Shown piece after piece: positions 17,863 to 27,421 of a DNA stretch of 64,000 nucleotides. Source of the DNA: Acidiferrum sp963764675 (lineage in GTDB: Bacteria; Acidobacteriota; Terriglobia; Acidiferrales; UBA7541); assembly GCA_963764675.1 (NCBI GenBank), contig CAVXTQ010000007.1, forward strand, positions 186,001 through 250,000, read 5' to 3'. The position numbers and the translations under genes are program-made. Under the pieces are notes generated by a model. The model searched no databases and had not been told where the DNA came from. It saw nothing but the letters and a program-made list of their open reading frames with translations. The stretch's first letter is position 1. Every line of letters begins with the position of its first letter.

Positions 17863-18773
17863 CGAAGAAACCGATGCTCAAGGTTTGCGGTAGCGATGTT
17901 AAGGTTCAAGGCCGCTTCCTAAAGATTGCCTCGCTCGATGGAGAGAAATTCACGTTCCCGGACGACCCCAGAAGTTTGTTAGACGGCCTGCATAAATGTG
18001 GAAAGCGCATCGACCTTTTTACATTCTTGGAGCGAATACCTGTAGCTTCTCCGAGATATTCCTACCCGATGGAGTTGGACAATCTAGCGGTTCTGCGAGT
18101 GTCGACCTTTGATCACTGGTGGTCTCATCAAATTCGCTCGGTGGCGCGCAACCGAGCCAGGCAAGCCGAGAAGAGGGGAGTGACACTTCGAGAAGTGCCG
18201 TTCGATGACGACCTCCTTCGCGGAATCTGTGCAATCTACAACGAGACTCCAATCCGTCAGGGACGACGGTTCCCCCACTACGGAATGACCCTTGAGCGGG
18301 CGCGCGAATATGCGGGAACGTTTCTGGATCGGAGCATCTTCATCGGAGCGTTTTACGAAAAAGACTTGATTGGCTTCGTCAAACTCGTTGCCGACGAAAC
18401 TCGAACGCATGCGTGTGCCATACACATCCTTTCGATGATCAAGCACAGAGAGAAGGCGCCGACGAATGCACTTGTTGCCCAAACAGTCCGATCCTGTGCC
18501 GATCGGGGAATCTCTTACTTGGTGTATGAGCACTTCTCCTACGGCAGAAAACTCGGCGACAGCTTGAGCGAATTTAAGACGAACAACGGATTTCAGAAGA
18601 TGGATGTGCCCCGCTACTACGTACCTCTGACCGCGACTGGCCGGGCTGCCTTTCGTCTCGGGCTGCACCATAAAATAGCGGAGCGTCTACCGGAGCCCTT
18701 GATGGCGAGACTTCGTGAAATGCGAGCCGTTTGGTACGAGCGCAAACTCCGCATGTCTGCAGACGCGCGTTAG
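17859..18773 (+). CDS. GNAT/FemAB-like acyltransferase
   Basis: 304 residues, coupled to the glycosyltransferase by ATGA. The central part resembles a GNAT or FemAB acyltransferase fold (RAREYAGTFLDRSIFIGAFYEKDLIGFVKLV, then IHILSMIKHREKAPTNALVAQTV, then GISYLVYEHFSYG). Such proteins in polysaccharide loci usually acylate amino sugars or add amino acids. No catalytic residue can be assigned. It stands next to an asparagine-synthase-like gene, and together they could attach an amino-acid-like or amide group. That is inference. Confidence 0.65.
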   Translation: MTKKPMLKVCGSDVKVQGRFLKIASLDGEKFTFPDDPRSLLDGLHKCGKRIDLFTFLERIPVASPRYSYPMELDNLAVLRVSTFDHWWSHQIRSVARNRARQAEKRGVTLREVPFDDDLLRGICAIYNETPIRQGRRFPHYGMTLERAREYAGTFLDRSIFIGAFYEKDLIGFVKLVADETRTHACAIHILSMIKHREKAPTNALVAQTVRSCADRGISYLVYEHFSYGRKLGDSLSEFKTNNGFQKMDVPRYYVPLTATGRAAFRLGLHHKIAERLPEPLMARLREMRAVWYERKLRMSADAR

Positions 18774-18784
18774 CGACGGAAATC

Positions 18785-20677
18785 ATGCCGGGAATTGTCG
18801 GTCTCATAACCAGGATGCCTCCTGAGCAAGCTGAAGCAGAGTTGCGCCGTATGGTGGACTCTTTGCGTCACGAGGCCTTCTACGAGGCGGGTATTTGGCT
18901 TGATCACAGTCTCGGGGTGTACATCGGTTGGATCGCTCGGCAGGGCTCTGGCTCAGAGGCGATGCCTCTCTACAACGAGCGAGGCGACGTCGGTCTCGTA
19001 TTTTCTGGCGAAGATTATCCCGAACCCGGGCTGGTCCAAAGTTTGAAGGCCCGAGGGCATGAGGTTGCTCCCGCAAGATGGGCGTACCTAGTACATGCTT
19101 CCGAGGAAGACCCGGCTTTCCCGGCGGGTTTGAATGGCCGATTTCATGGGCTGCTCATGGACCGGACCCACAAGACCGCGATGCTGTTCAACGACCGGTA
19201 CGGGATGCATCGAGTCTATTTCCATCAGGCCAAAGAGGCCTTCTACTTCGCCGCAGAAGCCAAGGCTATCCTCGCAGTGCGTTCGGAACTGCGTACGCCG
19301 GATTTTCAAGGTTTAGGAGAATTGGTTGCGACCGGCCATGTGTTGCAGGATCGCACGATCTTCAATGGGATTCACGTATTGCCGGCGGCGGCGGCTTGGC
19401 ATTTCGAAGATGGCTTGCTTACTCGCAAGGCGAAGTATTTTCACGTCCGAGAGTGGGAGAATCAAACACCGCTGGAAGCCGAATCCTACTACCAGCACCT
19501 CCGAGACGTCTTTTCGCGCAATCTCCCGAGGTATTTCAACGGAAGCGCGCCAATTGGGATCGCGCTGACTGGTGGGCTCGATACTCGCGCAATCATGGCT
19601 TGGCGCAAACCGAAACCCGCGTCGCTCCCTTGTTACACATATGGAGGTACTTTCCGGGACTGCCAGGATGTTCAAATTGCACGACAAGTGGCCACGGCAT
19701 GTAGACAGCCTCACGCCGTAATCTCGGTCGGAGACGAATTTCTTTCGCGCTTTTCGCACTATGCCGAACGCGCCACGTACCTCGCGGAAGGGTGCGTGGA
19801 CGTCTCGAATTCTCCCGACTTGTACGTCAGCGAGAAAGCTCGCGCCATAGCGCCGGTAAAAATCGTCGGCACGTATGGTAGCGAAATCATCGGCCGGACG
19901 GTTGTTTTCAAGCCCGAGGCGCCGGTACGCGATTTATTTCGGCCAGAGTTCGTGTCCTATGTGAATGAAGCGGTCGATACCTACAATCAGGTTCGATCTG
20001 AGCACCCGCTCACCTTCGCGGCTGTGCGCCAATCGCAGTGGCATCACCACGGCATTTTTGCACTGGAGGAAACACAACTAGGTGTTCGGTCGCCGTTTTT
20101 GGACAACGACTTTGTCCGAACCGTTTACCGTGCACCGAAGTTCAGCGGCGTGGGCGACTGTCGTCTTCGGATGATCAGCGAAGGTAATTCCGCATTGTCC
20201 CGCATTCGATCCGATCGCGGTGTAGGAGGTACGTTAGAGGGGTTTTCAGCGGCTGTTTTCCGGTCGTTCTTGGAATTCACAGTCAAAGCAGAATATGCCT
20301 ACGATTCCGGGATGCCGCAATGGCTGGCGCGCATTGACCACCTCTTATCGCCGTTTCACTTCGAACGGTTTTTCCTCGGCCGGCATAAATTTTCGCATTT
20401 CCGTGTTTGGTATCGAGACTCACTTGCTGACTACGTGAAGCAAATGCTGCTCGATCCAATGACGCTATCCAGACAGTACGTCCAAAGAAGGACGCTCGAA
20501 CGCGTTGTGCGGGGCCATCTCGAGGGAAATCGCAACTATACGAAAGCGATCCATAAGTTGTTGACTCTAGAACTGCTGCACCGGCTGTTTTTTGACTCAA
20601 GGAGTTCGATCCCTTCTCTGACTGAGAGAAGGATAGCAGCCACGGGATTTGGTTCCGCCTTAGAGGTGCCTGCTTGA
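18785..20677 (+). CDS. Asparagine-synthase-related protein lacking the N-terminal catalytic Cys
   Basis: 630 residues from ATG 18785. The layout is that of AsnB: an N-terminal Ntn-hydrolase-like glutaminase domain (about 1-210; FNDRYGMHRVYFH) and a C-terminal PP-loop ATPase domain (IGIALTGGLDTRAIMAW in place of the usual SGGxDS). Normal glutamine-dependent enzymes begin Met-Cys-Gly-Ile, and the Cys is the nucleophile. Here the start is Met-Pro-Gly-Ile, so glutamine hydrolysis is unlikely. It may use ammonia or another amine to form an amide on a uronic acid of the polymer; that is inference. It overlaps the next frame by four bases. Confidence 0.82.
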   Translation: MPGIVGLITRMPPEQAEAELRRMVDSLRHEAFYEAGIWLDHSLGVYIGWIARQGSGSEAMPLYNERGDVGLVFSGEDYPEPGLVQSLKARGHEVAPARWAYLVHASEEDPAFPAGLNGRFHGLLMDRTHKTAMLFNDRYGMHRVYFHQAKEAFYFAAEAKAILAVRSELRTPDFQGLGELVATGHVLQDRTIFNGIHVLPAAAAWHFEDGLLTRKAKYFHVREWENQTPLEAESYYQHLRDVFSRNLPRYFNGSAPIGIALTGGLDTRAIMAWRKPKPASLPCYTYGGTFRDCQDVQIARQVATACRQPHAVISVGDEFLSRFSHYAERATYLAEGCVDVSNSPDLYVSEKARAIAPVKIVGTYGSEIIGRTVVFKPEAPVRDLFRPEFVSYVNEAVDTYNQVRSEHPLTFAAVRQSQWHHHGIFALEETQLGVRSPFLDNDFVRTVYRAPKFSGVGDCRLRMISEGNSALSRIRSDRGVGGTLEGFSAAVFRSFLEFTVKAEYAYDSGMPQWLARIDHLLSPFHFERFFLGRHKFSHFRVWYRDSLADYVKQMLLDPMTLSRQYVQRRTLERVVRGHLEGNRNYTKAIHKLLTLELLHRLFFDSRSSIPSLTERRIAATGFGSALEVPA

Positions 20678-21612
20678 GCGCAATTTCTCGAAGCGCGTTC
20701 GCTCCGCAAAACAAAACGGGATTCACTGTGCAGACGCTTAAGTCACTGTCGCAGACAGCTCTAAAAAAAATGGGACTGTATCACAGGCTGACAGCCTCCA
20801 TCATCTATGAACTCTATTGGAGATTCACCGACCGGTCCTTGATTGAGAGCAGGCTCAGGCAAGTCGATTTCTATCGCCGCGTTCTCGCTGGATTTCAACC
20901 AGGTGTGTTGATCTTCGATATTGGAGCGAATTACGGTGCCAAGACGAGTATTTTCTTGAGCTTGGGAGCGCGAGTTGTCGCGGTCGAGCCCGACGAGCTT
21001 AACCAGACGATTTTGAGAGAAATGTTTCTGAAATACCGTTTCAACTCGAAACCCGTCGTTATCGTTGGCCAAGCGGTAAGCGACAAAAGTACAGTGGAGA
21101 CAATGTGGGTTGACCAGCGTGGATCGGCAATGAACAGCTTCAGCGGGAAGTGGGTGGAGACTTTGCGGGCTGATCAGGAGCGATTCGGATGTCGTATGGA
21201 ATTCGCGACGAAAATAGAGGTTCAGACGACCACTCTTGAAGAGCTGATTCGAACTCATGGCCTCCCGTTCTTCGTAAAGATCGACGTTGAAGGTTATGAG
21301 CTGAACGTCTTGCGAGGTATGGAGCGTCCGGTACCTTATCTGTCGTTTGAAGTGAATCTACCGGAGTTCCGGCCAGAAGGCCTGAAATGTGTAGAGCTTC
21401 TCGAAGGTCTGGCCGTAGAAGGAAAGTTTAACTACACCGTTGATTGCCGGGAAGGGCTTGTGCTGCCGGAATGGATTGGGGCATTGGAATTCTCTCGGGT
21501 GCTTGAGGAGTGTTCTGAGAAGAGTATCGAAGTGTTCTGGAAGACGTGGGCACCAAAACAATCCCGCGATTCTGTTTCTGATGCAGAACCAGCTGTAGCA
21601 GTCGCCCGCTAG
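20674..21612 (+). CDS. FkbM family methyltransferase
   Basis: Up to 312 residues. The SAM-binding core is plain: VLIFDIGANYGAKTSIFLSLGARVVAVEPD, later TTLEELIRTHGLPFFVKIDVEGYELNVLRGM, which is diagnostic for FkbM enzymes. The start is uncertain. TTG 20674 overlaps the preceding stop, while GTG 20728 or ATG 20770 also keep the domain whole. It probably O-methylates a sugar of the repeat unit. Confidence 0.85.
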   Translation: MSAISRSAFAPQNKTGFTVQTLKSLSQTALKKMGLYHRLTASIIYELYWRFTDRSLIESRLRQVDFYRRVLAGFQPGVLIFDIGANYGAKTSIFLSLGARVVAVEPDELNQTILREMFLKYRFNSKPVVIVGQAVSDKSTVETMWVDQRGSAMNSFSGKWVETLRADQERFGCRMEFATKIEVQTTTLEELIRTHGLPFFVKIDVEGYELNVLRGMERPVPYLSFEVNLPEFRPEGLKCVELLEGLAVEGKFNYTVDCREGLVLPEWIGALEFSRVLEECSEKSIEVFWKTWAPKQSRDSVSDAEPAVAVAR

Positions 21613-21620
21613 CTACCAGC

Positions 21621-23087
21621 TTGGAGGTTGCCACGAATCCCATAGTTGCCACGGTAATCACCGCGGTCGTGATCATTGGACTCTTCGCTCTGGAAAGGGA
21701 TCGCAACGCCAGTCCGTCCAAGGCGCTTTGGATACCTGTTGCCTGGATGATGCTCGTTGCTTCGAGGCCGTTATCCGAGTGGCTGCAAATGGTACCGGGC
21801 GGAGTGAGAATCCCGGGAGAGAACCTCGAAGATAGCCCTCTGGAACGCGGAGTCTATGCTGTACTCATAACCCTGGGGTTGGCCGTGCTCATCTCGAGAG
21901 GGCGAAGAGTTTTTGCGCTCCTAGGAGCGAATCTGCCGATTGTCTTGTTCTTTGGCTACGGCGCAATAAGCATCGGTTGGTCCGACTATCCTGCGGCGGC
22001 ATTTACGCGGTGGATCAAGGCGCTTGGTGACCTAGTAATGGTTCTGGTCGTCCTCACCGATCTGGAGCCGTCCGCGGCCCTTAAACGGTTCCTGGCGCGG
22101 CCGGCCTTTCTGCTAGTTCCAATTTCGATCCTTTTTATCAACTACTATCCGTCCCTGGGACGGTCGTACAAGCTGCAGAATGGAAAGCAGCTGTTCCTGG
22201 GCGTCACAAACAATAAGAACCTGCTGGGGTTGATGTGCCTAATCTTTGGCCTCGCGGCCGTTTGGCGCGTGCTCCATTGGCTTCGCGACACCCAGCGCAC
22301 TAATGGCAATCGGCCGCTCATCGTGCACGGAGCGGTTCTTCTGATGGTTTTGTGGCTCTTCTCGAAGGCAAATTCAATGACGTCCCTCGCGTGCTTCGTG
22401 CTGGCCAGTGGCTTGCTTGTCGCGACAGGCTATTCGGCTGTAGCTCGAAAACGTGCACTGGTTCATACGCTCGTACTGATCGTGCTTGTCTTGGCCTCCC
22501 TTGTCCTATTTTTCGACGTTGGGACAGGGCTGGTTACGGCAATCGGAAGAGATCCAACGCTCACCGGGAGAACTGAGCTGTGGAGCGAAATTATTCAGCT
22601 CGCAGGAAATCCGATGTTCGGCACCGGTTTCGAGAGTTTCTGGCAGGGTTCACGCCTTGCACGCCTCTGGAGCATACACTGGTGGCACCCGAACCAGGCA
22701 CACAACGGATACTTGGAAGTCTTCCTAAACCTGGGATGGACCGGGTTGGCCCTGCTTGCTGTGCTCATTGTGAAAGGATACCGAAACGCCGTCAGGATGC
22801 TAAGCCGAGGTGTGGAGGAAGGCAGTCTTCGGTTGGCGTATGTCGTCGTCGGGATTATCTACAGCTTTACGGAGGCTGGGTTCAGGTTGATGAGTCCGGC
22901 ATGGATTTGCTTGATGCTGGCGTCAACGGCGCTCCCGAGTTTCGTACGGGGAACTCTTGCGGCGACGGAGCCTGAGGAGAGTGTTCTTGGCGCGGAATAT
23001 GCGACTTCAGCAGCGTTGGGGATCACCGATTCGGCCACGGGTAGGGAATACGTGACGAAGGGTGTGTCGCTCGGTCGGTTTGCGTAG
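21621..23087 (+). CDS. O-antigen ligase/polymerase family membrane protein (Wzy-like)
   Basis: 488 residues with roughly ten to twelve hydrophobic segments across the length. The Wzy_C/O-antigen ligase signature is visible in the large loop: GTGFESFWQGSRLARLW, WWHPNQAHNGYLEVFLNLGWTG. It is the only polymerase candidate in the locus and would join flipped repeat units in the periplasm, with chain length set by the Wzz-like protein at 814. The start is TTG 21621; no closer ATG preserves the first helix. A ligase role is less likely in a capsule or exopolysaccharide context. Confidence 0.82.
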   Translation: MEVATNPIVATVITAVVIIGLFALERDRNASPSKALWIPVAWMMLVASRPLSEWLQMVPGGVRIPGENLEDSPLERGVYAVLITLGLAVLISRGRRVFALLGANLPIVLFFGYGAISIGWSDYPAAAFTRWIKALGDLVMVLVVLTDLEPSAALKRFLARPAFLLVPISILFINYYPSLGRSYKLQNGKQLFLGVTNNKNLLGLMCLIFGLAAVWRVLHWLRDTQRTNGNRPLIVHGAVLLMVLWLFSKANSMTSLACFVLASGLLVATGYSAVARKRALVHTLVLIVLVLASLVLFFDVGTGLVTAIGRDPTLTGRTELWSEIIQLAGNPMFGTGFESFWQGSRLARLWSIHWWHPNQAHNGYLEVFLNLGWTGLALLAVLIVKGYRNAVRMLSRGVEEGSLRLAYVVVGIIYSFTEAGFRLMSPAWICLMLASTALPSFVRGTLAATEPEESVLGAEYATSAALGITDSATGREYVTKGVSLGRFA

Positions 23088-23153
23088 GCCGAAGAACCAT
23101 TCTTCAAAGCTTAAGTCTTCGCGGTGGTTTGATCTTGCCCGGTCTTCGATCCC

Positions 23154-24431
23154 ATGAACAAAGATGAATTCGCTGCCGAGGATGCGCAGATATCGCCCAC
23201 CAGGATTCAAGTCGGGTTGCTCACTGGGGGCATCGACAAGCCGTACGCGTTTGGCTTGGCTTTGGCACTAGTCTCACAGGGCGTGTCCCTCGATTTCATT
23301 GGAAGCGACGAGATAGACGGTCCTGAGCTCCATGCTAATGCGAGCCTAAGATTTCTTAATTTTCGCGGTGATCAACGCGAGGACGTGGGGATCCTCACAA
23401 AGGTCAAGCGAATACTGATCTACTACGCTCGGCTGATCGGCTATGCATCCGGAACTGGGCCGAAAATTTTCCATATCCTTTGGAACAACCGGTTCCAGCT
23501 GTTCGATCGAACAGCGTTGATGCTGTACTACAAGTTAATGGGTAAGAAAATTCTCCTGACTGCTCACAACGTCAACACCGCAAAGAGAGACTCAAAGGAT
23601 TCGTTTCTGAACCGTCTGACGTTGAAGATCCAGTATCAGCTGGTTGATCACATCTTTGTTCATACGGAAAGGATGAAAAGCGAACTCCTGCACGATTTTG
23701 GCGTATCTGAGCGCGCAATCACAGTAATCCCGTTTGGGATCAACAATGCGGTTCCTCAAACACCGACTCTCAGCCCTGAAATGGCGAAGCATCGGCTGGG
23801 CCTCGGGAATGGAGAGCGGGTAATCCTCTTTTTCGGCAGAATTGGGCCTTACAAGGGCCTGGAGTTTCTGGTCGCAGCATTCCAAAGGATACTGGCAACA
23901 AATGGCAACTATCGGTTGATCATCGCTGGTAAGCCGAAGGCAGGCAGTGAGAGTTATCTGAACGAAATCCGGGAAAGTATAAATCGAGAGGTCCAGCCTG
24001 GTCTAGTCATCCAGAGGATCGAATTCGTTCCCGATGAGGACACGGAGTTGTATTTCAAGGCGGCAGACGTGCTCGTCTTGCCTTATACGGAAATCTTCCA
24101 GAGCGGCGTTCTCTTTTTGGGATACAGCTTTGGACTGCCGGTAATTGCGTCAGACGTCGGTTCTATGAGGGACGACGTGGTCGAAGGTCGGACTGGGCTT
24201 CTGTGCACACCACGCGATCCAGTCAACTTGGCCCAGGCCATCGAGAGGTACTTCGAGAGTGACATGTTCGAGACCTTGTCCGTGCGACGCCAGGAAATAC
24301 GAGCTTTCGCTAACAAGCAGCACTCCTGGAGCACAGTGGGTGAAATGACGCGAGAAGTGTATACATCGTTGTTGTTATCTAGAACTAGCAAGATGTCCAC
24401 GGAAGCTCTCCATTTTCGCGATGAAATGTGA
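23154..24431 (+). CDS. GT4-type glycosyltransferase
   Basis: 425 residues with a GT-B fold. The N-terminal domain has GLLTGGIDKPYAFGLALAL and LLTAHNVNTAKRD. The C-terminal donor-binding domain has ILFFGRIGPYKGLEFLVAAF, VLPYTEIFQSGVLFLGYSFGLPVIASDVGS and GRTGLLCTPRD. The retaining GT4 E-x7-E-like region is represented by EIFQSGVL. It follows the polymerase after 66 bases. It is likely another cytoplasmic transferase for the repeat unit. Confidence 0.87.
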   Translation: MNKDEFAAEDAQISPTRIQVGLLTGGIDKPYAFGLALALVSQGVSLDFIGSDEIDGPELHANASLRFLNFRGDQREDVGILTKVKRILIYYARLIGYASGTGPKIFHILWNNRFQLFDRTALMLYYKLMGKKILLTAHNVNTAKRDSKDSFLNRLTLKIQYQLVDHIFVHTERMKSELLHDFGVSERAITVIPFGINNAVPQTPTLSPEMAKHRLGLGNGERVILFFGRIGPYKGLEFLVAAFQRILATNGNYRLIIAGKPKAGSESYLNEIRESINREVQPGLVIQRIEFVPDEDTELYFKAADVLVLPYTEIFQSGVLFLGYSFGLPVIASDVGSMRDDVVEGRTGLLCTPRDPVNLAQAIERYFESDMFETLSVRRQEIRAFANKQHSWSTVGEMTREVYTSLLLSRTSKMSTEALHFRDEM

Positions 24432-24458
24432 ATTCGGACGAAGAGAAGGTATCAGCAA

Positions 24459-25508
24459 ATGAAAATTCTGCTCACCGGCCACAAAGGCTACATAGGTTCC
24501 GTCGCGGGGGCGATGTTGGGTCAGGCAGGACACGAGGTCGTGGGCCTGGATACGGACTTTTTTGCGAGCTGTGACTTCGGCTTACCAGCCGCGGCTATCC
24601 CCGAAGTTTGTAAAGATATCCGTAACGTCGTGGAGGACGATCTCGCAGGATTCGATGCCGTCGTACACCTCGCCGCATTGTCAAACGATCCTTTGAGTAA
24701 CCTCGATCGCGATCTGACGTACGACATCAATCACAAGGCGTCAGTGCATCTAGCAGTATTGGCGAAGCGAGCTGGCGTGGAACGCTTCGTGTTTTCCTCG
24801 TCGTGCAGCACGTATGGGGCCGGTGGTGATGCCTATCTCGACGAGTCAGCTGAGCTGCGTCCCGTGACGCCGTACGGCGAGTCCAAGGTCATGGTAGAAC
24901 GCGATGTCGCGGCGCTTGCGGACCGGCACTTCACCCCGACTTTTCTCAGAAACGCGACCGCATATGGTGTGTCGCCGCGCCTTCGGTTGGATTTAGTGTT
25001 GAACGACTTTGTGGCGTCCGCACTTACGACTGGCCGCATCCAGATCAAAAGCGACGGCACGCCTTGGCGGCCGATCGTGCATATCCGCGACATTACCTTG
25101 GCGATCGACTGTGCGCTGAAGGCTCCCCGCGATGCCGTTCAGAATGCGACCTTCAACGTCGGTCGAACAGAGGAAAACTACCGCATCAGCGAGCTGGCGG
25201 CCATCGTCGGCGAAATTGTACCAGGCTCCCGGATTGACTACGCCGCGGGGGGTGGCCCCGATAAGCGCTGCTATCGCGTTAATTGCGACAAGATAAGAAA
25301 AGCGTTACCCGATTTTCAACCACAATGGACGGCCCGCAAAGGCGCACAAGAACTGTATGACGCCTATCGCGATTCCGGGCTCACTCTTGAAGACCTGAAG
25401 GCGGGCCGCTATTTCCGAATCAACCGCATTGAAGGGCTCATCGCCAGCGGAAAGCTCGACGCGTCGCTTCAATGGAAGATGCCGTTGGGCGCGCTAACGA
25501 CTGCGTAG
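24459..25508 (+). CDS. Extended SDR: NAD-dependent nucleotide-sugar epimerase/dehydratase
   Basis: 349 residues. It has the Rossmann motif LLTGHKGYIGSVAGAML, the conserved HLAALSNDP, SSSCSTYG and the catalytic YGESK (Tyr-x3-Lys). A preserved RPIVHIRDITLAI segment belongs to the substrate domain. It opens a cassette (24459-31008) of genes for an unusual deoxysugar. It might be the 4,6-dehydratase or a 4-reductase/epimerase; sequence alone does not say which. RBS-like AGAAGG stands before ATG 24459. Confidence 0.83.
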   Translation: MKILLTGHKGYIGSVAGAMLGQAGHEVVGLDTDFFASCDFGLPAAAIPEVCKDIRNVVEDDLAGFDAVVHLAALSNDPLSNLDRDLTYDINHKASVHLAVLAKRAGVERFVFSSSCSTYGAGGDAYLDESAELRPVTPYGESKVMVERDVAALADRHFTPTFLRNATAYGVSPRLRLDLVLNDFVASALTTGRIQIKSDGTPWRPIVHIRDITLAIDCALKAPRDAVQNATFNVGRTEENYRISELAAIVGEIVPGSRIDYAAGGGPDKRCYRVNCDKIRKALPDFQPQWTARKGAQELYDAYRDSGLTLEDLKAGRYFRINRIEGLIASGKLDASLQWKMPLGALTTA

Positions 25509-25539
25509 ACGCGTACGAAAAAGCGGCTGGGAAAACGTT

Positions 25540-26073
25540 GTGATATTTACAGAGACCAAGCTCAAGGGAGCCTTCTTGCTTGAATTGGAAAAACGGGAAG
25601 ATTCCCGTGGCCACTTTGCTCGGACTTTCTGTGAGAAGGAGTTCCTGGCGCATGGCTTGGAAATGCCGGTGGTACAGTGCAGCCTTTCCTACAACCACAA
25701 AAAGGGAACGCTACGTGGAATGCATTTTCAGGCACCTCCGCATCAGGAGGCGAAGCTGGTTCGATGTACGAAGGGCTCCATCTACGATGTGATCATCGAC
25801 CTTCGGCGCGACTCGCCAACCTTCAGGCACCATGCGGACGTCATACTGTCGGCGCAACAAGGCAACATGTTGTACGTCCCGAAAGGTTTCGCGCACGGAT
25901 TCCAGACACTCGAAGACGAGACCGAGGTTTTTTACCAGATGTCGGAGTTTTACGCAGCGGACCACTCCCGTGGCGTGCGCTGGAATGACTCGGCGTTTGG
26001 GATCACCTGGCCCGACGTTCCGGCCAGGATCATCGTCGAACGGGACCAGAACTATCCATCGTTTGAAGGCTGA
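25540..26073 (+). CDS. dTDP-4-dehydrorhamnose 3,5-epimerase family protein (RfbC-like)
   Basis: 177 residues, the normal RfbC length. Motifs: EDSRGHFARTFCEKEF, QCSLSYNHKKGTLRGMHFQ with the catalytic His, GSIYDVIIDLRRDSPTF and YVPKGFAHGFQTLED. These cupin enzymes epimerise C3 and/or C5 of a 4-keto-6-deoxy nucleotide sugar. The neighbouring cytidylyltransferase-like gene suggests a CDP- rather than dTDP-linked substrate; this is inference. The start is GTG 25540. Confidence 0.87.
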   Translation: MIFTETKLKGAFLLELEKREDSRGHFARTFCEKEFLAHGLEMPVVQCSLSYNHKKGTLRGMHFQAPPHQEAKLVRCTKGSIYDVIIDLRRDSPTFRHHADVILSAQQGNMLYVPKGFAHGFQTLEDETEVFYQMSEFYAADHSRGVRWNDSAFGITWPDVPARIIVERDQNYPSFEG

Positions 26074-26095
26074 CTGCCAAAAGTATCGAAACGCT

Positions 26096-27421
26096 ATGAA
26101 GTCAGGCACACAGATCGGGGAAAGCGTCGCGACCGGAGAGCAAATGCACGCCTTCATTGCGGAGCTCTACCCTTTGTGCCGGAGCATTACTGGCGATGGC
26201 GTGCGCGCCACATTGCGTCGCATTCAGAGCGAAGTCCCGCTGCAGATCAAGGAGATTCCGTCTGGTACTCCGGTGTTCGATTGGACGGTACCGCGGGAAT
26301 GGAATATTCGCGACGCGTACATCAAGAATTCGAACGGCGAACGCATCGTGGACTTTCACGAGTCAAACTTGCATGTCGTAAGTTACAGCGTTCCAACGCA
26401 CACCCGCCTTTCTCTCGCAGAGCTGCGCGGGCATTTGCATACATTGCCCGAACAGCCCGATCGGATTCCGTATCGGACGTCGTACTACAACGAAACTTGG
26501 GGTTTCTGCGTGACGCAGCAGCAACTCGAGCGGTTGCCGGAAGGGCAATATGAGGTCTGCATCGACTCGACACTCGAGGATGGCTCGCTGACCTATGGAG
26601 AGTTACTGCTTCCAGGTGAGACGCCGGAAGAGCTTCTTTTCTCTTGTCACGTGTGCCACCCGTCGCTGTGCAATGACAATTTATCCGGCATTGCGGTGGC
26701 AACGTTCCTCGCGCAACGGATGCAATTTGTGCGAAGACGCTATAGCTGCCGGTTTCTTTTCATTCCGGGGACGATAGGCGCGATCACTTGGCTGGCTCAG
26801 AACGAAGAGACCGTGCATCGCATCCGGCATGGACTCGTACTAGCGGGTGTCGGGGATCGCTCACCGCTTACGTACAAAAAGAGTCGCCGGGGGAATACGG
26901 AGCTCGACCGCGCAGCAACCCATGTGCTACTTCATTTCGGAAGCGAAAACAAAACCACGGCTTTTTCGCCGTACGGGTACGACGAAAGGCAATTCTGTTC
27001 ACCGGGCTTCGATTTGCCGGTCGGGCGCTTGTCGCGTGCTCCCCACGGCGCCTTTCCCGAGTACCACACCTCGGCCGACAACCTGGAGTTTGTCTCACCC
27101 GAATCGCTAGCGGAGACATATTCAGCCTGTCTGGAGATTATCGACGTGTTGGAACGCAACCACACGTACGTGAACACCGTCTCCAAATGCGAGCCGCAGC
27201 TGGGAAAACGAGGATTGTATCGGGCGATCGGCGGAAGGGCCGATTCCGTCCAGCAGGAGACCGCCATGCTATGGGTGCTAAACCAGTCGGATGGAGAGCA
27301 CTCACTGCTCGACATAGCAGATCGTGCGAACCTCCCTTTCAGTGTCGTGGCATCCGTTGCTGAGACGCTACAGAAGCATGGCTTGCTTGTAGGCTCAAGC
27401 CACGCAGCGCAAGAGACGTGA
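26096..27421 (+). CDS. DUF4910 aminopeptidase-like protein
   Basis: 441 residues from ATG 26096; a longer frame back to 25832 overlaps the epimerase gene and is rejected. The family signature is clear: AELYPLCRSITGDGVR at the N-terminus, a zinc-peptidase-like site (SCHVCHPSLCNDNLSG), FPEYHTSADN, and a C-terminal winged-helix-like tail (LLDIADRANLPFSVV). DUF4910 proteins share the M28/M20-type fold and are often found with PIG-L and sugar-methyltransferase genes in polysaccharide loci, where their reaction is not established. It is coupled to the next gene, whose GTG overlaps its stop. Confidence 0.82.
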   Translation: MKSGTQIGESVATGEQMHAFIAELYPLCRSITGDGVRATLRRIQSEVPLQIKEIPSGTPVFDWTVPREWNIRDAYIKNSNGERIVDFHESNLHVVSYSVPTHTRLSLAELRGHLHTLPEQPDRIPYRTSYYNETWGFCVTQQQLERLPEGQYEVCIDSTLEDGSLTYGELLLPGETPEELLFSCHVCHPSLCNDNLSGIAVATFLAQRMQFVRRRYSCRFLFIPGTIGAITWLAQNEETVHRIRHGLVLAGVGDRSPLTYKKSRRGNTELDRAATHVLLHFGSENKTTAFSPYGYDERQFCSPGFDLPVGRLSRAPHGAFPEYHTSADNLEFVSPESLAETYSACLEIIDVLERNHTYVNTVSKCEPQLGKRGLYRAIGGRADSVQQETAMLWVLNQSDGEHSLLDIADRANLPFSVVASVAETLQKHGLLVGSSHAAQET

